From contig NZ_JADKYM010000012.1 in the NCBI RefSeq assembly GCF_015475875.1, positions 1 through 64,000 of the forward strand: a DNA stretch of 64,000 bases. Direction: 5' to 3'. Within the stretch, counting starts at the first letter, position 1, and each line of letters begins with the position of its first letter. This DNA is from Sphingopyxis solisilvae. Its GTDB lineage: Bacteria > Pseudomonadota > Alphaproteobacteria > Sphingomonadales > Sphingomonadaceae. This document shows, one piece after another, positions 51,932 to 60,544 of the stretch. Position numbers and translations under genes: made by a program. Under the pieces are notes generated by a model. It was not told the DNA's origin and ran no database searches. It was given only the letters and a program-made list of their open reading frames with translations.

Positions 51932-52014
51932 GTTTCGAATGAAAATCTATCTCGACCGCACGAACCAACCGCGGCATATTCCGACTTCAGATTTCAAAGG
52001 GAAGACGCTCTCCT

Positions 52015-52917
52015 ATGGCTAACAATAGCAATGTTCCGGCGACGGTGCCTGCGCTTGGCGGCGAAGCCAGCCTGAACCGTTATCTGTCGGAAATCCGCAA
52101 ATTCCCGCTGCTCACGCCCGAGCAGGAATATATGCTCGCCAAGCGTTTTCAGGAGCATGGTGACAATGAGGCGGCGGCGCAGCTCGTCACCTCGCACCTG
52201 CGGCTCGTCGCCAAGATCGCGATGGGCTATCGCGGCTATGGCCTGCCGGTCAGCGAGCTGATCAGCGAAGGCAATATCGGATTGATGCAGGGGGTGAAGA
52301 AATTCGACCCCGAACGCGGCTTCCGCCTCGCCACCTATGCAATGTGGTGGATCCGCGCGTCGATTCAGGAATTCATCCTGCGCTCGTGGAGCCTTGTGAA
52401 GATGGGCACCACCGCGGCGCAGAAAAAGCTGTTCTTCAACCTGCGCCGGATGAAGAATAATCTGGAAGCGTTCGAGGATGGCGACCTCAGCCCCGAACAT
52501 GTCGCGAAGATCGCGACCGACCTTGGCGTCACCGAGGACGAGGTCGTCAGCATGAACCGCCGCATGGCGATGGGCGGCGACACCTCGCTGAACGTCCCCA
52601 TGGGCGAGGACGGCGACAGCCAGTGGCAGGATCTGCTCGGCGACGAAGGTCCGTTACAGGACGAGCGCGTCGCCGAGGCGCAAGAACGCGATGTGCGTCA
52701 CGAGCTTTTGACCGAAGCGCTCGCCACGCTGAACGAGCGCGAGCGTCACATCCTGACCGAACGCCGCCTGACCGACGATCCCAAGACGCTCGAGGATCTG
52801 AGCCAGATTTACGACGTCAGCCGCGAACGCGTCCGCCAGATCGAGGTCCGCGCGTTCGAAAAACTGCAAAAGGCGATGCTCAAGCTCGCGAGCGACCGGC
52901 GACTGGTCAGCGCCTGA
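52015..52917 (+). CDS. rpoH: RNA polymerase sigma-32 (heat shock) factor
   Basis: Directs transcription of heat-shock genes. The 300-residue protein has region 2 (AAAQLVTSHLRLVAKIAMGY, AMWWIRASIQEFILRSWSLV), the diagnostic RpoH box QKKLFFNLRRMK at residues 136-147, region 3, and region 4 with the HTH TLEDLSQIYDVSRERVRQIE. Length and order are normal. It follows rluD by 83 bases. I see no clear self-complementary thermosensor in its short leader. Confidence 0.96.
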   Translation: MANNSNVPATVPALGGEASLNRYLSEIRKFPLLTPEQEYMLAKRFQEHGDNEAAAQLVTSHLRLVAKIAMGYRGYGLPVSELISEGNIGLMQGVKKFDPERGFRLATYAMWWIRASIQEFILRSWSLVKMGTTAAQKKLFFNLRRMKNNLEAFEDGDLSPEHVAKIATDLGVTEDEVVSMNRRMAMGGDTSLNVPMGEDGDSQWQDLLGDEGPLQDERVAEAQERDVRHELLTEALATLNERERHILTERRLTDDPKTLEDLSQIYDVSRERVRQIEVRAFEKLQKAMLKLASDRRLVSA

Positions 52918-52979
52918 ACCGATTGACGAATTGACGCCTTGGCGCCACATTGCATGTCCGACATGCGATGGGGGCAGGC

Positions 52980-53876
52980 ATGAGCAATACCAAAACGGTG
53001 CAACCGGGTCCGGGAACAGCGGAAACAAAAGTCGTAACCGAGAAACGGGGTTACAGCTTCGGTATGTGGGAAGGGCTGGCGCTGCTTCTCGGGCTTGCCG
53101 GCGATATAGCGAAACCCATCGGAAATTATTCGCTGTGGCTGTTGCTCGCGGCAGCCGTGCTGACCGGTGTGCTGTTCACCCTACGACGTTTTCCCAAGGC
53201 CCGCGTCGCCATGTTCCACAGCGGGTTTGCGACGGCACTGATGGCGGTGATCTGGGCCACGCAAACCTTTGGCGCCACGCTGAACGGCGAAGCGAGCGAG
53301 CGCGGCGCGCTGGTCACGTTCGCTCCGGTGCTTGCACCGGTGCAGACAAAAATTCTGCCGCTCCCATCCGACCGCAAGACGTTGATGCGTTTCCAGGATG
53401 CGATCGCGTCGGGCACCGACAACGAACGCGTCGCCGATGCCCGCGAGCTTTATTTGGCCACCGAAGACAAAGCGCTTCGGCGCGGGATGATCGAGGCGAT
53501 GATGGCCAGCGGCAACGCAGCGCTTCAACAAACCGCGACGCTGATCCGGCTGTCGGAACGCGAACGGGACCGACTGGTGCTGGCGCCGGTGAGCCGTGAC
53601 GCGACCGATGCACTGTCGCGGCGGCTATTGTCGTTCAACTTCGTCGTCAGGCGGGTCGATGTCGACAGTGGTGCTTTGCGCTTGGTAGGTGACGGCTTCG
53701 AATCCGATGGCACGGTGAGCCGCCAAGGCACCGTCCTGCAACTTTACATTGATCTGCCCGAACAAAACCGTCAGCTGATGACGGTCGACCTGAAACCCGA
53801 TGCTCAACTTCGCCTGACCGGCACGGCACGGCTCGACAACGGGAGCAAGGCAGCGGTAGAGTTGCCTTTGTTCTGA
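52980..53876 (+). CDS. Membrane protein of unknown function
   Basis: I do not recognise this 298-residue protein. It has two membrane segments near the N-terminus (about residues 28-46, EGLALLLGLAGDIAKPIG region, and 50-66, SLWLLLAAAVLTGVLF), a third hydrophobic stretch (SGFATALMAVIWATQTFGAT) and a soluble C-terminal domain. That domain includes a helical part (RFQDAIASGTDNERVADARE) and a beta-rich end (RRVDVDSGALRLVGDGFESD, GTVLQLYIDLPEQNRQLMTV). GGGGGCAGG upstream supports ATG 52980. It lies between rpoH and mtgA; no coupling is evident. Confidence 0.7.
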   Translation: MSNTKTVQPGPGTAETKVVTEKRGYSFGMWEGLALLLGLAGDIAKPIGNYSLWLLLAAAVLTGVLFTLRRFPKARVAMFHSGFATALMAVIWATQTFGATLNGEASERGALVTFAPVLAPVQTKILPLPSDRKTLMRFQDAIASGTDNERVADARELYLATEDKALRRGMIEAMMASGNAALQQTATLIRLSERERDRLVLAPVSRDATDALSRRLLSFNFVVRRVDVDSGALRLVGDGFESDGTVSRQGTVLQLYIDLPEQNRQLMTVDLKPDAQLRLTGTARLDNGSKAAVELPLF

Positions 53877-53935
53877 CCCTTCTGACTCAATGAAATGCCG
53901 CTGGCCGTCCGTCGGGGCAAGCGGATGGAAATTAT

Positions 53936-54643
53936 ATGCCGTCGAAAAGCCGCGCGAAACGGCGCAAGCTTCCCTGGTATCTGCGGCCGTTCAAATGGCT
54001 GTTGTGGTTCGCCGTTTTGTCGGTGGTCTGGGTGCTCGTTTACGCCGTCGTGCCGCCGCCGGTGACATTCACCATGCTCGCCGACCGTAACGGCATCACC
54101 AAGGACTGGACGGGACTGGCGAACATCGACCGCAACATGGTTCGCGCCGTGATCGCGGCCGAGGACGGCAAATTCTGTACCCACAACGGGTTCGACCGCG
54201 AGGCAATCGAACAGGCGATCGAGCGCAATGCGCAGGGCAGACGGATGCGCGGCGGATCGACGATCAGCCAGCAGACCGCCAAGAATGTCTTTCTTTGGCA
54301 AGGCAGCGGCTGGACACGCTACGTCCGCAAGGTGCCCGAGGTGTGGTTCACTTTCCTGATCGAGACGATCTGGGGCAAGCGGCGGATCATGGAAGTGTAT
54401 CTGAACGTCGCGGAGACCGGCATCGGCACCTATGGCGTCGAGGCGGGTGCCCAGCGTTATTTCAAGCATGGCGCGAACAAGCTGACGCCGGCGGAAGCCG
54501 CGCGCATCGCCGCGATCCTGCCGCTCCCCAAGAAGCGCGAGGCGGTGAGCCCGTCGGGCTTCACCCGCCGCTATGGCAATATGATCACCGCGCGGATCGG
54601 ACAGGTCCGGCGCGACGGACTGGACGGGTGTGTGTATCGGTAG
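53936..54643 (+). CDS. mtgA: Monofunctional biosynthetic peptidoglycan transglycosylase
   Basis: Polymerises lipid II into glycan strands at the outer face of the inner membrane. The 235-residue protein has a basic N-terminus, one membrane anchor (FKWLLWFAVLSVVWVLVYAV) and a GT51 domain with catalytic Glu76 in AVIAAEDGKFCTHNGFD, then RGGSTISQQTAKNVFLW, KRRIMEVYLNVAETG, GVEAGAQRYF and AARIAAILP. All are expected. Length matches MtgA and there is no transpeptidase domain. Confidence 0.95.
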   Translation: MPSKSRAKRRKLPWYLRPFKWLLWFAVLSVVWVLVYAVVPPPVTFTMLADRNGITKDWTGLANIDRNMVRAVIAAEDGKFCTHNGFDREAIEQAIERNAQGRRMRGGSTISQQTAKNVFLWQGSGWTRYVRKVPEVWFTFLIETIWGKRRIMEVYLNVAETGIGTYGVEAGAQRYFKHGANKLTPAEAARIAAILPLPKKREAVSPSGFTRRYGNMITARIGQVRRDGLDGCVYR

Positions 54644-54699
54644 ACGCTAAGGCCGGTTTGGGGTGGCAAGCTGCCAACTGAGCATGTAGCCTCAGCCCG

Positions 54700-55260
54700 A
54701 TGCGATACTTACTTCCTGCCTTTCTGGCCTCGGTCTTGTTCCCCTCTCCCGTTTCTGCGGAACCGAACCTCGACAAGGGCTTCGACGGTGCCCTGCGTGG
54801 TTGCGAGCTATGGTTGCTAGATCCGGGGAGTTGGGCGGAGGGCACTGGCCCATTTATCAAAGCGGTGGGCCTCGGCGAGCAGATGGGTCTCGTTGAAAGG
54901 GTGGAGGAGGTAAATCTTCCGTCGAAGCAACTGCGACGGGCGAACCGCTACTGGCGTATCAATTCCACTCCGACCGCTGGCTACGTGCTTGTCGTGTCTG
55001 AGCAGCTTCCGATGTGCCACATCACGGGCGGAGGGAACGCAGATCTCCAGCCGAGCGTCGAGCGCGTTCTTTCATCGCCTGAATTCAACCGACGTTGGCA
55101 GTCCGATAAGTCTTTTACAAATGGCGACATGGAGACGACTGTTTTCCGCAGCCAAGAAGACTCTGCTTTGTCCATCACGATCAGCCGTGCGACCGGAGAA
55201 GGGCAGCGGCTAGACAGGGTCCAAGTGCTGGCGACCGCCCTTTATCAGACCGGAAACTAA
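54700..55260 (+). CDS. Exported protein of unknown function
   Basis: The 186-residue protein has a signal peptide (RYLLPAFLASVLFPSPVSAE). Its mature part contains GALRGCELWLLDPGSWAEGT, YWRINSTPTAGYVLVVSEQL and PMCHITGGGNADLQPSVERV, with two cysteines that could pair. I recognise this pattern only as a conserved hypothetical secreted protein. Base composition is somewhat more AT-rich than its neighbours. It is a single gene between mtgA and the convergent J-domain gene. Confidence 0.65.
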   Translation: MRYLLPAFLASVLFPSPVSAEPNLDKGFDGALRGCELWLLDPGSWAEGTGPFIKAVGLGEQMGLVERVEEVNLPSKQLRRANRYWRINSTPTAGYVLVVSEQLPMCHITGGGNADLQPSVERVLSSPEFNRRWQSDKSFTNGDMETTVFRSQEDSALSITISRATGEGQRLDRVQVLATALYQTGN

Positions 55261-55311
55261 TCGCTGTTCGACCGACCCATGTCCGTAACCGGTCGTTACC
55301 TGCCATTCCCC

Positions 55312-55848
55312 TCAAGCCGGTTTCCAGCTTCTCCGGTCTTCCGCCTGTTTCAGCACCTCGAACGCCGCCTGACCCGCGGCGAAGCGTTTGGCGGCGTCGG
55401 CGTCGCCGGGTTTTACGTCGGGGTGGCATTCCTTGGCGTAGCTGCGCCACGCTTTCTTTGTCGCCTCGAAATCGGCATCGGGTTCCAGCCCGAGCAGTTC
55501 CAGCGCGCGCATTTCGTCGGCGCTGCGGCTGCCGTCGCCCGATCCGCCCCACGCATAATGCTGCGCGCGCGCGTAGCTGCGGGCGCCGCGCGCTTCTTCG
55601 GCGGCGCGTTCGGCCGCATCCTCGGCGGTAAGTCCGGCGAAATAATCCCAGCCGCGGTTATATTCGGCAGCGTGCGTTTCGCAAAAATACCAGCGTTCGG
55701 GGCTGTTCGGCGATTTTGGCGCCGGGCAGTTGCCCGGTTCGGTGCAGCCATGGCGGTCGCAGAGCCGCACCTTCTGCGCCTCGCGCGACGCACCATAGGG
55801 GCGCCAGCGCGGGAAACCCCAGTCGTCGGATCGTTTGGCGCGGCTCAT
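55312..55848 (-). CDS. C-terminal J-domain protein with Cys/His-rich N-terminus
   Basis: Co-chaperone candidate for DnaK. The 178-residue protein carries its J-domain at the C-terminus: ADEMRALELLGLEPDADFEA, AWRSYAKECHPDVKPGDADA with the essential HPD, and AAKRFAAGQAAFEVLKQAED. The N-terminal half has CDRHGCTEPGNCPAPKSP and WYFCETHAAEYN, four Cys and two His that could hold a zinc, followed by NRGWDYFAGLTAEDAAERAA. This layout is typical of small alphaproteobacterial DnaJ-like proteins. The start at 55848 gives MSRAKRSDDW. The client is unknown. Confidence 0.85.
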   Translation of the reverse strand: MSRAKRSDDWGFPRWRPYGASREAQKVRLCDRHGCTEPGNCPAPKSPNSPERWYFCETHAAEYNRGWDYFAGLTAEDAAERAAEEARGARSYARAQHYAWGGSGDGSRSADEMRALELLGLEPDADFEATKKAWRSYAKECHPDVKPGDADAAKRFAAGQAAFEVLKQAEDRRSWKPA

Positions 55849-55902
55849 CAACCCCATGTAGCGGCAAGGGGCGGTGATTGCTACCCGAGCGGGCCGAAAA
55901 AC

Positions 55903-56688
55903 CTAGCCCTTGGGCTTGTAGCCGAACGCCTTGCCCGCCAGTTTGGCGACTGCCGGATCGAGATCGGGGGGCGTCATCGGCACCATCGCTTCCAGCGCAT
56001 CGGCGATATGCGTCAGCGCCGCGATGCGCGCCGCCTTTTTGTTGTTGCCGTCGATCACCTTCCACGGCGCCCAGCGCGTATCGGTCTGCGCGAACATCTC
56101 GTCGAGCGCCGCCAGATACTCCTTGCGCTTCGCACGGTTGCGGTAATCCTCGCTGCCGGTCTTCCACCGCTTCCACGGATCGTCGAGCCGGTCGGCAAAG
56201 CGCTTGTCCTGTTCCTCCTGCGTGACGTGGACGAACAATTTGACGAGATTGGTGCGGCTGCCGGTCAACTGCGCCTCGAACTCGTTGATCTCGTCATAGC
56301 CCTTGCGCCATTCGGCTTCGGTCGCGAAGCCTTCGACGCGCTCGACGAGGACGCGGCCATACCAGCTGCGGTCGAAGATCGAGATTTCGCGATTGCCCGG
56401 CAGGCGTTTCCAGAAACGCCACAGGAAATGGCGCGCCTTTTCCTCGTCGGTCGGCGCACCGATCGGCCAGACCTCGAAATAACGGGGGTCGAGCCGTGCG
56501 GTCATCCGCTGGATGATGCCGCCCTTGCCCGCTGCATCCCAGCCTTCGAGCATGATGACGCTGCGCTGGCCGTGCGCGATATGCGCTGCCTGGATGCGTT
56601 CGAGCCGCTCCTGCACCGCGGCAAGAGCAGCGTTATGGTCGCCGTCATATTTGGCGCCGGTTTCATAGTCGGACAGCGTGATGGTCAT
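55903..56688 (-). CDS. ppk2: Polyphosphate kinase 2
   Basis: Transfers phosphate between polyphosphate and nucleoside di- or monophosphates. The 261-residue protein has the Walker A-like loop GWDAAGKGG (residues 49-57), the Walker B-like FDRSWYGR (105-112), and the lid region KRKEYLAALDEMFAQTDTRW. Class (ADP- or AMP-phosphorylating) is not clear from sequence alone. The 3' end of a polyphosphatase gene lies further along in this window. Confidence 0.92.
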   Translation of the reverse strand: MTITLSDYETGAKYDGDHNAALAAVQERLERIQAAHIAHGQRSVIMLEGWDAAGKGGIIQRMTARLDPRYFEVWPIGAPTDEEKARHFLWRFWKRLPGNREISIFDRSWYGRVLVERVEGFATEAEWRKGYDEINEFEAQLTGSRTNLVKLFVHVTQEEQDKRFADRLDDPWKRWKTGSEDYRNRAKRKEYLAALDEMFAQTDTRWAPWKVIDGNNKKAARIAALTHIADALEAMVPMTPPDLDPAVAKLAGKAFGYKPKG

Positions 56689-56771
56689 GCGGCGACCCTA
56701 GCCGATTCGGGTCGATCGTACCAAGGGCGATGCGGCGCTGTCGAATTTCGGGACAGCGGCAGTGCGACGCC

Positions 56772-57710
56772 TTAACGGGCGTCCATGACCGACTTGTGCA
56801 TAAGCCATTGGCCAAGCGCACGGCGGCGCCGCTCGATCCGCGCCAGCGCCTCGTCGACCGTTGCCGCGCGCAGTCCCTGGCGCCGCGCATCGCCATGCCA
56901 GTCGACCGCCGCGTCGAGATCGCCTTCCATCTCGTTACAAAGCCCCATGTTGAAGGCAAGCGCCGCGGTCGGCTCGACGTCGCGGGTCATCGCTTCCCAG
57001 GCGCTGCAGGCGCCGAAGGGGTCGGTCTTGGTGAGCCTGACCGCGGCCTTGAACGCGGCTTGCGCAGGCTTTGCGAGTCCCTTGACGCTCTCTTCGACGC
57101 GCACATCGATGGTGTAATCACGCGGCGCCAGATCGGCGCGGATATCCCGGATCTGGCGTTCCTGCGTCGCCGCAAAATAATCATCTACCGACCCTGGCGC
57201 GCTGCGATCCGGACACAGCGTCTGCTGATCGCGGGTGCTGAGCGGACGGGTGTAACGGATCGATCCGTCGCCGATGGCGACGAGCCGGACGCTGGTCGTC
57301 ATGGTCGCGGTGCGGCGGCGACACCGGATATCGACGTCGATTTCCTTCAGGCATTTCTTTTTGTCGGCGGGGTCATATTCTGTGCAGCGCTTGCGTTTTT
57401 CGGTTACCGGTACTTCGTAGACCGACGTGCGGACCGTTCCAGTGAGCAAGGCATCAACGGGGGCGCCCGACTCCGGCGCGACCACGCGAAAATAGGGTTG
57501 ACCCGCAAAGCGAGCCGCCGAAAGTTCGGCCTCCAGCGCCTGGGCAAAGGCAGCGCCGTCGGCACCCTCGAAACGCTCGACCGAAATCCGGAACAGATCG
57601 TGCGCGTCGGCGGCGGCGGGGTCGGCCGCCGGGACGGGCAGCGTTTCGGCATGGGCCGGTGCCGCCAAAGCGCCGAGCAGCGCCGCCCACATCAACCTTT
57701 TATCGAACAT
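56772..57710 (-). CDS. Exported protein of unknown function
   Basis: The 312-residue protein has a signal peptide (LMWAALLGALAAPAHAETLP). The mature N-terminal half (FRISVERFEGADGAAFAQAL, GQPYFRVVAPESGAPVDALL, TGTVRTSVYEVP) resembles lipoprotein-assembly-type beta sheets seen in CsgG-like or DUF6340-type proteins, with cysteine-rich KRKRCTEYDPADKKKCLKEI after it. The C-terminus has a TPR-like helical pair (AALAFNMGLCNEMEGDLDAA). I cannot assign a family with confidence. It is not obviously in an operon. Confidence 0.65.
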   Translation of the reverse strand: MFDKRLMWAALLGALAAPAHAETLPVPAADPAAADAHDLFRISVERFEGADGAAFAQALEAELSAARFAGQPYFRVVAPESGAPVDALLTGTVRTSVYEVPVTEKRKRCTEYDPADKKKCLKEIDVDIRCRRRTATMTTSVRLVAIGDGSIRYTRPLSTRDQQTLCPDRSAPGSVDDYFAATQERQIRDIRADLAPRDYTIDVRVEESVKGLAKPAQAAFKAAVRLTKTDPFGACSAWEAMTRDVEPTAALAFNMGLCNEMEGDLDAAVDWHGDARRQGLRAATVDEALARIERRRRALGQWLMHKSVMDAR

Positions 57711-57783
57711 AGACCCCCCTCCTGCCGATTGGCGGAGAGCTATCGCAGCGCCGGATGCCTGTCAAAGCCGTGGGCCGCCCGAA

Positions 57784-58659
57784 TCACAGCGCGGCGGCGA
57801 CCAGCGCCGCGAGGCGCCCCGGTGCTTCCATCGGGATGAAATGGCTCTGATCGGCGCATTGTTCGTCGCGAACGGCGCCGATTGCGCGGCCCAGTCCCGG
57901 CCATGTCGGACTGACCGAAAAGTCGAGATTGCCCGCGCGCTCGCCGGTACGCGCCCGGATGACGCTGGCCGGCGCGGTCAGGCGTTCGAGCCAGTCGTGC
58001 GGGTTGGTGCGAAGCGCGTTTTGATAGACGGACGCTTCGAGGGCAGGCGGACAAGCGAGATCCCAGCCGTTGCCATCCGCCGCGGGGAGCAGGCCGAAGC
58101 GACAATAGTCGGCGAGCACCGCGGGCTGCCAGTGTGCATAGGGCGGACGCGATGCAAAATGGGCGTTCATTGCCTCCCAACCCTCCCAGCGCGCGCGTCG
58201 CCGCGCGACCGGATGCTCGGCGGGGTCAGGCAACGGGGCCTCGGCGGCGCCGACGTAGAGTTCGGGCGGCATGATGACGGGATCGATCAGGAAGATATGC
58301 GCAAAGGCATCGGGCCGCGCGGCCGCCAGCCGGGTCAGCACATAGCCGCCCATGCTGTGGCCGCAGCCGGTCAGGGGTGATCCAGCGAAACGATCGACCA
58401 GCGGCAGCAGCGCGTCGGCGGTGACGGCCCAGTCCGCCAGCGACGAGGGCTTGGCGCTGCGACCGTGGCCCAACTGATCGGGAGCGATGACGTGGGTGCC
58501 GCGCGGCAACGCCGCGACGACCTGATCCCACAACCGCGCGTGAAAGCCGGTTGCATGCAGCAGCAGCAGCGAGGGCCGATCCGACGGCTGGCCCCATTCG
58601 AACCAGCAAATCTCGCCAGCCGGCGTGTCCAGCCGATGCTCGCGCGGCGCTTCGCTCAC
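57784..58659 (-). CDS. Alpha/beta-hydrolase
   Basis: The 291-residue cytosolic protein has the alpha/beta-hydrolase fold: oxyanion-hole strand LLLLHATGFHARLWDQVVAA, nucleophile Ser in TGCGHSMGGYVLTRLAAARP, Asp region (IDPVIMPPELYVG cap entry) and the catalytic His in QSHFIPMEAPGRLAALV. Substrate is unknown; members include esterases and haloalkane or carbon-carbon hydrolases. It ends the minus-strand pair with aspS, three bases from the aspS stop, and probably shares its transcript. Confidence 0.9.
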   Translation of the reverse strand: MSEAPREHRLDTPAGEICWFEWGQPSDRPSLLLLHATGFHARLWDQVVAALPRGTHVIAPDQLGHGRSAKPSSLADWAVTADALLPLVDRFAGSPLTGCGHSMGGYVLTRLAAARPDAFAHIFLIDPVIMPPELYVGAAEAPLPDPAEHPVARRRARWEGWEAMNAHFASRPPYAHWQPAVLADYCRFGLLPAADGNGWDLACPPALEASVYQNALRTNPHDWLERLTAPASVIRARTGERAGNLDFSVSPTWPGLGRAIGAVRDEQCADQSHFIPMEAPGRLAALVAAAL

Positions 58660-58661
58660 GC

Positions 58662-60443
58662 TCAGCCCTTGGGTCCGTCCACGATGCGGATGCCGAGTTC
58701 CTTGAGCTGCTTGTCACTGACCGGCGCGGGGGCTCCCATCATCAGGTCTTCGGCCTTCTGGTTCATCGGGAAGACGACGACTTCGCGGATGTTCGGCTCA
58801 TCGGCGAGCAGCATCACGATGCGGTCGACGCCCGGCGCCGAACCGCCGTGCGGCGGGGCACCGAATTTGAAGGCATTGATCATGCCGCTGAAATTCGCAT
58901 CGACGTCGGCTTGGCTATAGCCCGCAATCTCGAACGCCTTGTACATGATGTCGGGGCGATGGTTGCGGATCGCGCCCGAGGACAGTTCGACGCCGTTGCA
59001 GACGATGTCATATTGCCATGCAAGAATGTCGAGCGGATCCTTGGTCTCCAGCGCTTCGAGTTCGCCCTGCGGCATCGAGAAGGGGTTGTGGCTGAAGTCG
59101 ATCTTGCCCGTTTCCTCGTCGGCTTCGAACATCGGGAAATCGACGATCCAGCACATTTCGAACTTGTTCGGATCGATGAGTTCGAGCTGTTCGGCGACGC
59201 GGGTGCGGGCGAAACCGGCGAGTTTCGCGGCAGTCGCTTCCTTGCCCGCGGCAAAGAACAGCCCGTCATCGGGGCCGAGGCCGAGTTCGGCAGCGAGCGC
59301 ATCCATCTTTTCCGTGCCGTGGTTCTTGGCAATCGGACCGCCCCATTCGCCGCCCTTGCGCGTCGCGTAGCCGAGGCCTGCAAAGCCCTCGCCCTGTGCC
59401 CAGCTGTTCATGTCGTCGAAGAATTTGCGGCTCTTTTCTGCCGTGTTCGGCGCCGGGATTGCGCGGACGACATCGCCCGCAGCGACGATGTCGGCGAAAC
59501 GGCCGAAACCCGAACCGGTAAAGTGCGCCGACACGTCGCTGATGATGAGCGGGTTGCGGAGGTCCGGCTTGTCATTGCCGTACTTCAGCATCGACTCGCG
59601 ATACGGGATGCGCGGGAAGCTGCCCGCCGGGGTCACCGACTTGCCGTTCGCAAATTCTTCGAACACGCCCGCGAGCACGGGTTCGATCGCGTTGAAGACG
59701 TCGTCCTGGGTGACGAAGCTCATCTCGAAATCGAGCTGATAGAATTCGCCCGGCGAACGGTCAGCGCGCGCGTCTTCGTCGCGGAAGCAGGGCGCGATCT
59801 GGAAATAGCGGTCAAAGCCAGCAACCATCAGCAGCTGTTTGAACATCTGCGGCGCCTGCGGCAGCGCGTAGAATTTGCCGGGGTGGACCCGGCTCGGCAC
59901 CAGATAGTCGCGCGCGCCTTCGGGCGACGAGGCGGTCAGGATCGGGGTCTGATATTCGGTGAAGCCCTGTTTGACCATGCGGCGGCGCAGCGACGCGATG
60001 ACGTTCGAACGCAGCATGATGTTCGCATGCAGCCGCTCGCGACGGAGGTCGAGGAAGCGGTATTTCAGGCGAATATCCTCGGGATATTCCTGCTCGCCCG
60101 CGACCGGCATCGGCAGCTCGACCGCCGCCGACTGGACCGTGACGTCGCGCGCGCGCACTTCGATTTCGCCGGTGGGCAGGTTGGCATTGACCGTTTCAGC
60201 CGACCGCGCGACGACATCACCGGTGATCGTCACCACGCTTTCGGCGCGCAGGCCGTCGAGGATCGCAAACGCCGCATCGCTGCTGTCCGCAACGATCTGG
60301 GTCAGACCATAGTGATCGCGCAGATCGACAAAGAGCAACCCGCCATGGTCGCGCTTGCGATGCACCCATCCCGAAACACGAACGGTCTGGCCAACATGGT
60401 CAGCGCGAAGCTGGCCGCAATTGTGGGTACGATAGGCGTGCAT
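58662..60443 (-). CDS. aspS: Aspartate--tRNA ligase
   Basis: Charges tRNA-Asp (or, where AspRS is nondiscriminating, also tRNA-Asn). The 593-residue protein has an N-terminal OB-fold ([40 protein letters not shown]), class II motif 2 ([20 protein letters not shown]), a bacterial GAD insertion and motif 3 ([20 protein letters not shown]). The start [10 protein letters not shown] at 60443 is the family's N-terminus. The alpha/beta-hydrolase follows. The rnd and ppx genes nearby are common aspS neighbours in this group. Confidence 0.96.
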   Translation of the reverse strand: MHAYRTHNCGQLRADHVGQTVRVSGWVHRKRDHGGLLFVDLRDHYGLTQIVADSSDAAFAILDGLRAESVVTITGDVVARSAETVNANLPTGEIEVRARDVTVQSAAVELPMPVAGEQEYPEDIRLKYRFLDLRRERLHANIMLRSNVIASLRRRMVKQGFTEYQTPILTASSPEGARDYLVPSRVHPGKFYALPQAPQMFKQLLMVAGFDRYFQIAPCFRDEDARADRSPGEFYQLDFEMSFVTQDDVFNAIEPVLAGVFEEFANGKSVTPAGSFPRIPYRESMLKYGNDKPDLRNPLIISDVSAHFTGSGFGRFADIVAAGDVVRAIPAPNTAEKSRKFFDDMNSWAQGEGFAGLGYATRKGGEWGGPIAKNHGTEKMDALAAELGLGPDDGLFFAAGKEATAAKLAGFARTRVAEQLELIDPNKFEMCWIVDFPMFEADEETGKIDFSHNPFSMPQGELEALETKDPLDILAWQYDIVCNGVELSSGAIRNHRPDIMYKAFEIAGYSQADVDANFSGMINAFKFGAPPHGGSAPGVDRIVMLLADEPNIREVVVFPMNQKAEDLMMGAPAPVSDKQLKELGIRIVDGPKG

Positions 60444-60544
60444 GTGATCGTCTTTCAATGTTCGGGAGCGCGCGCATAAAGCGCGCCGACATGGCCGCGC
60501 CTAAGGCAGGTCGGCACGCCATTTGTCAAGCGTTGTGGGCTATC

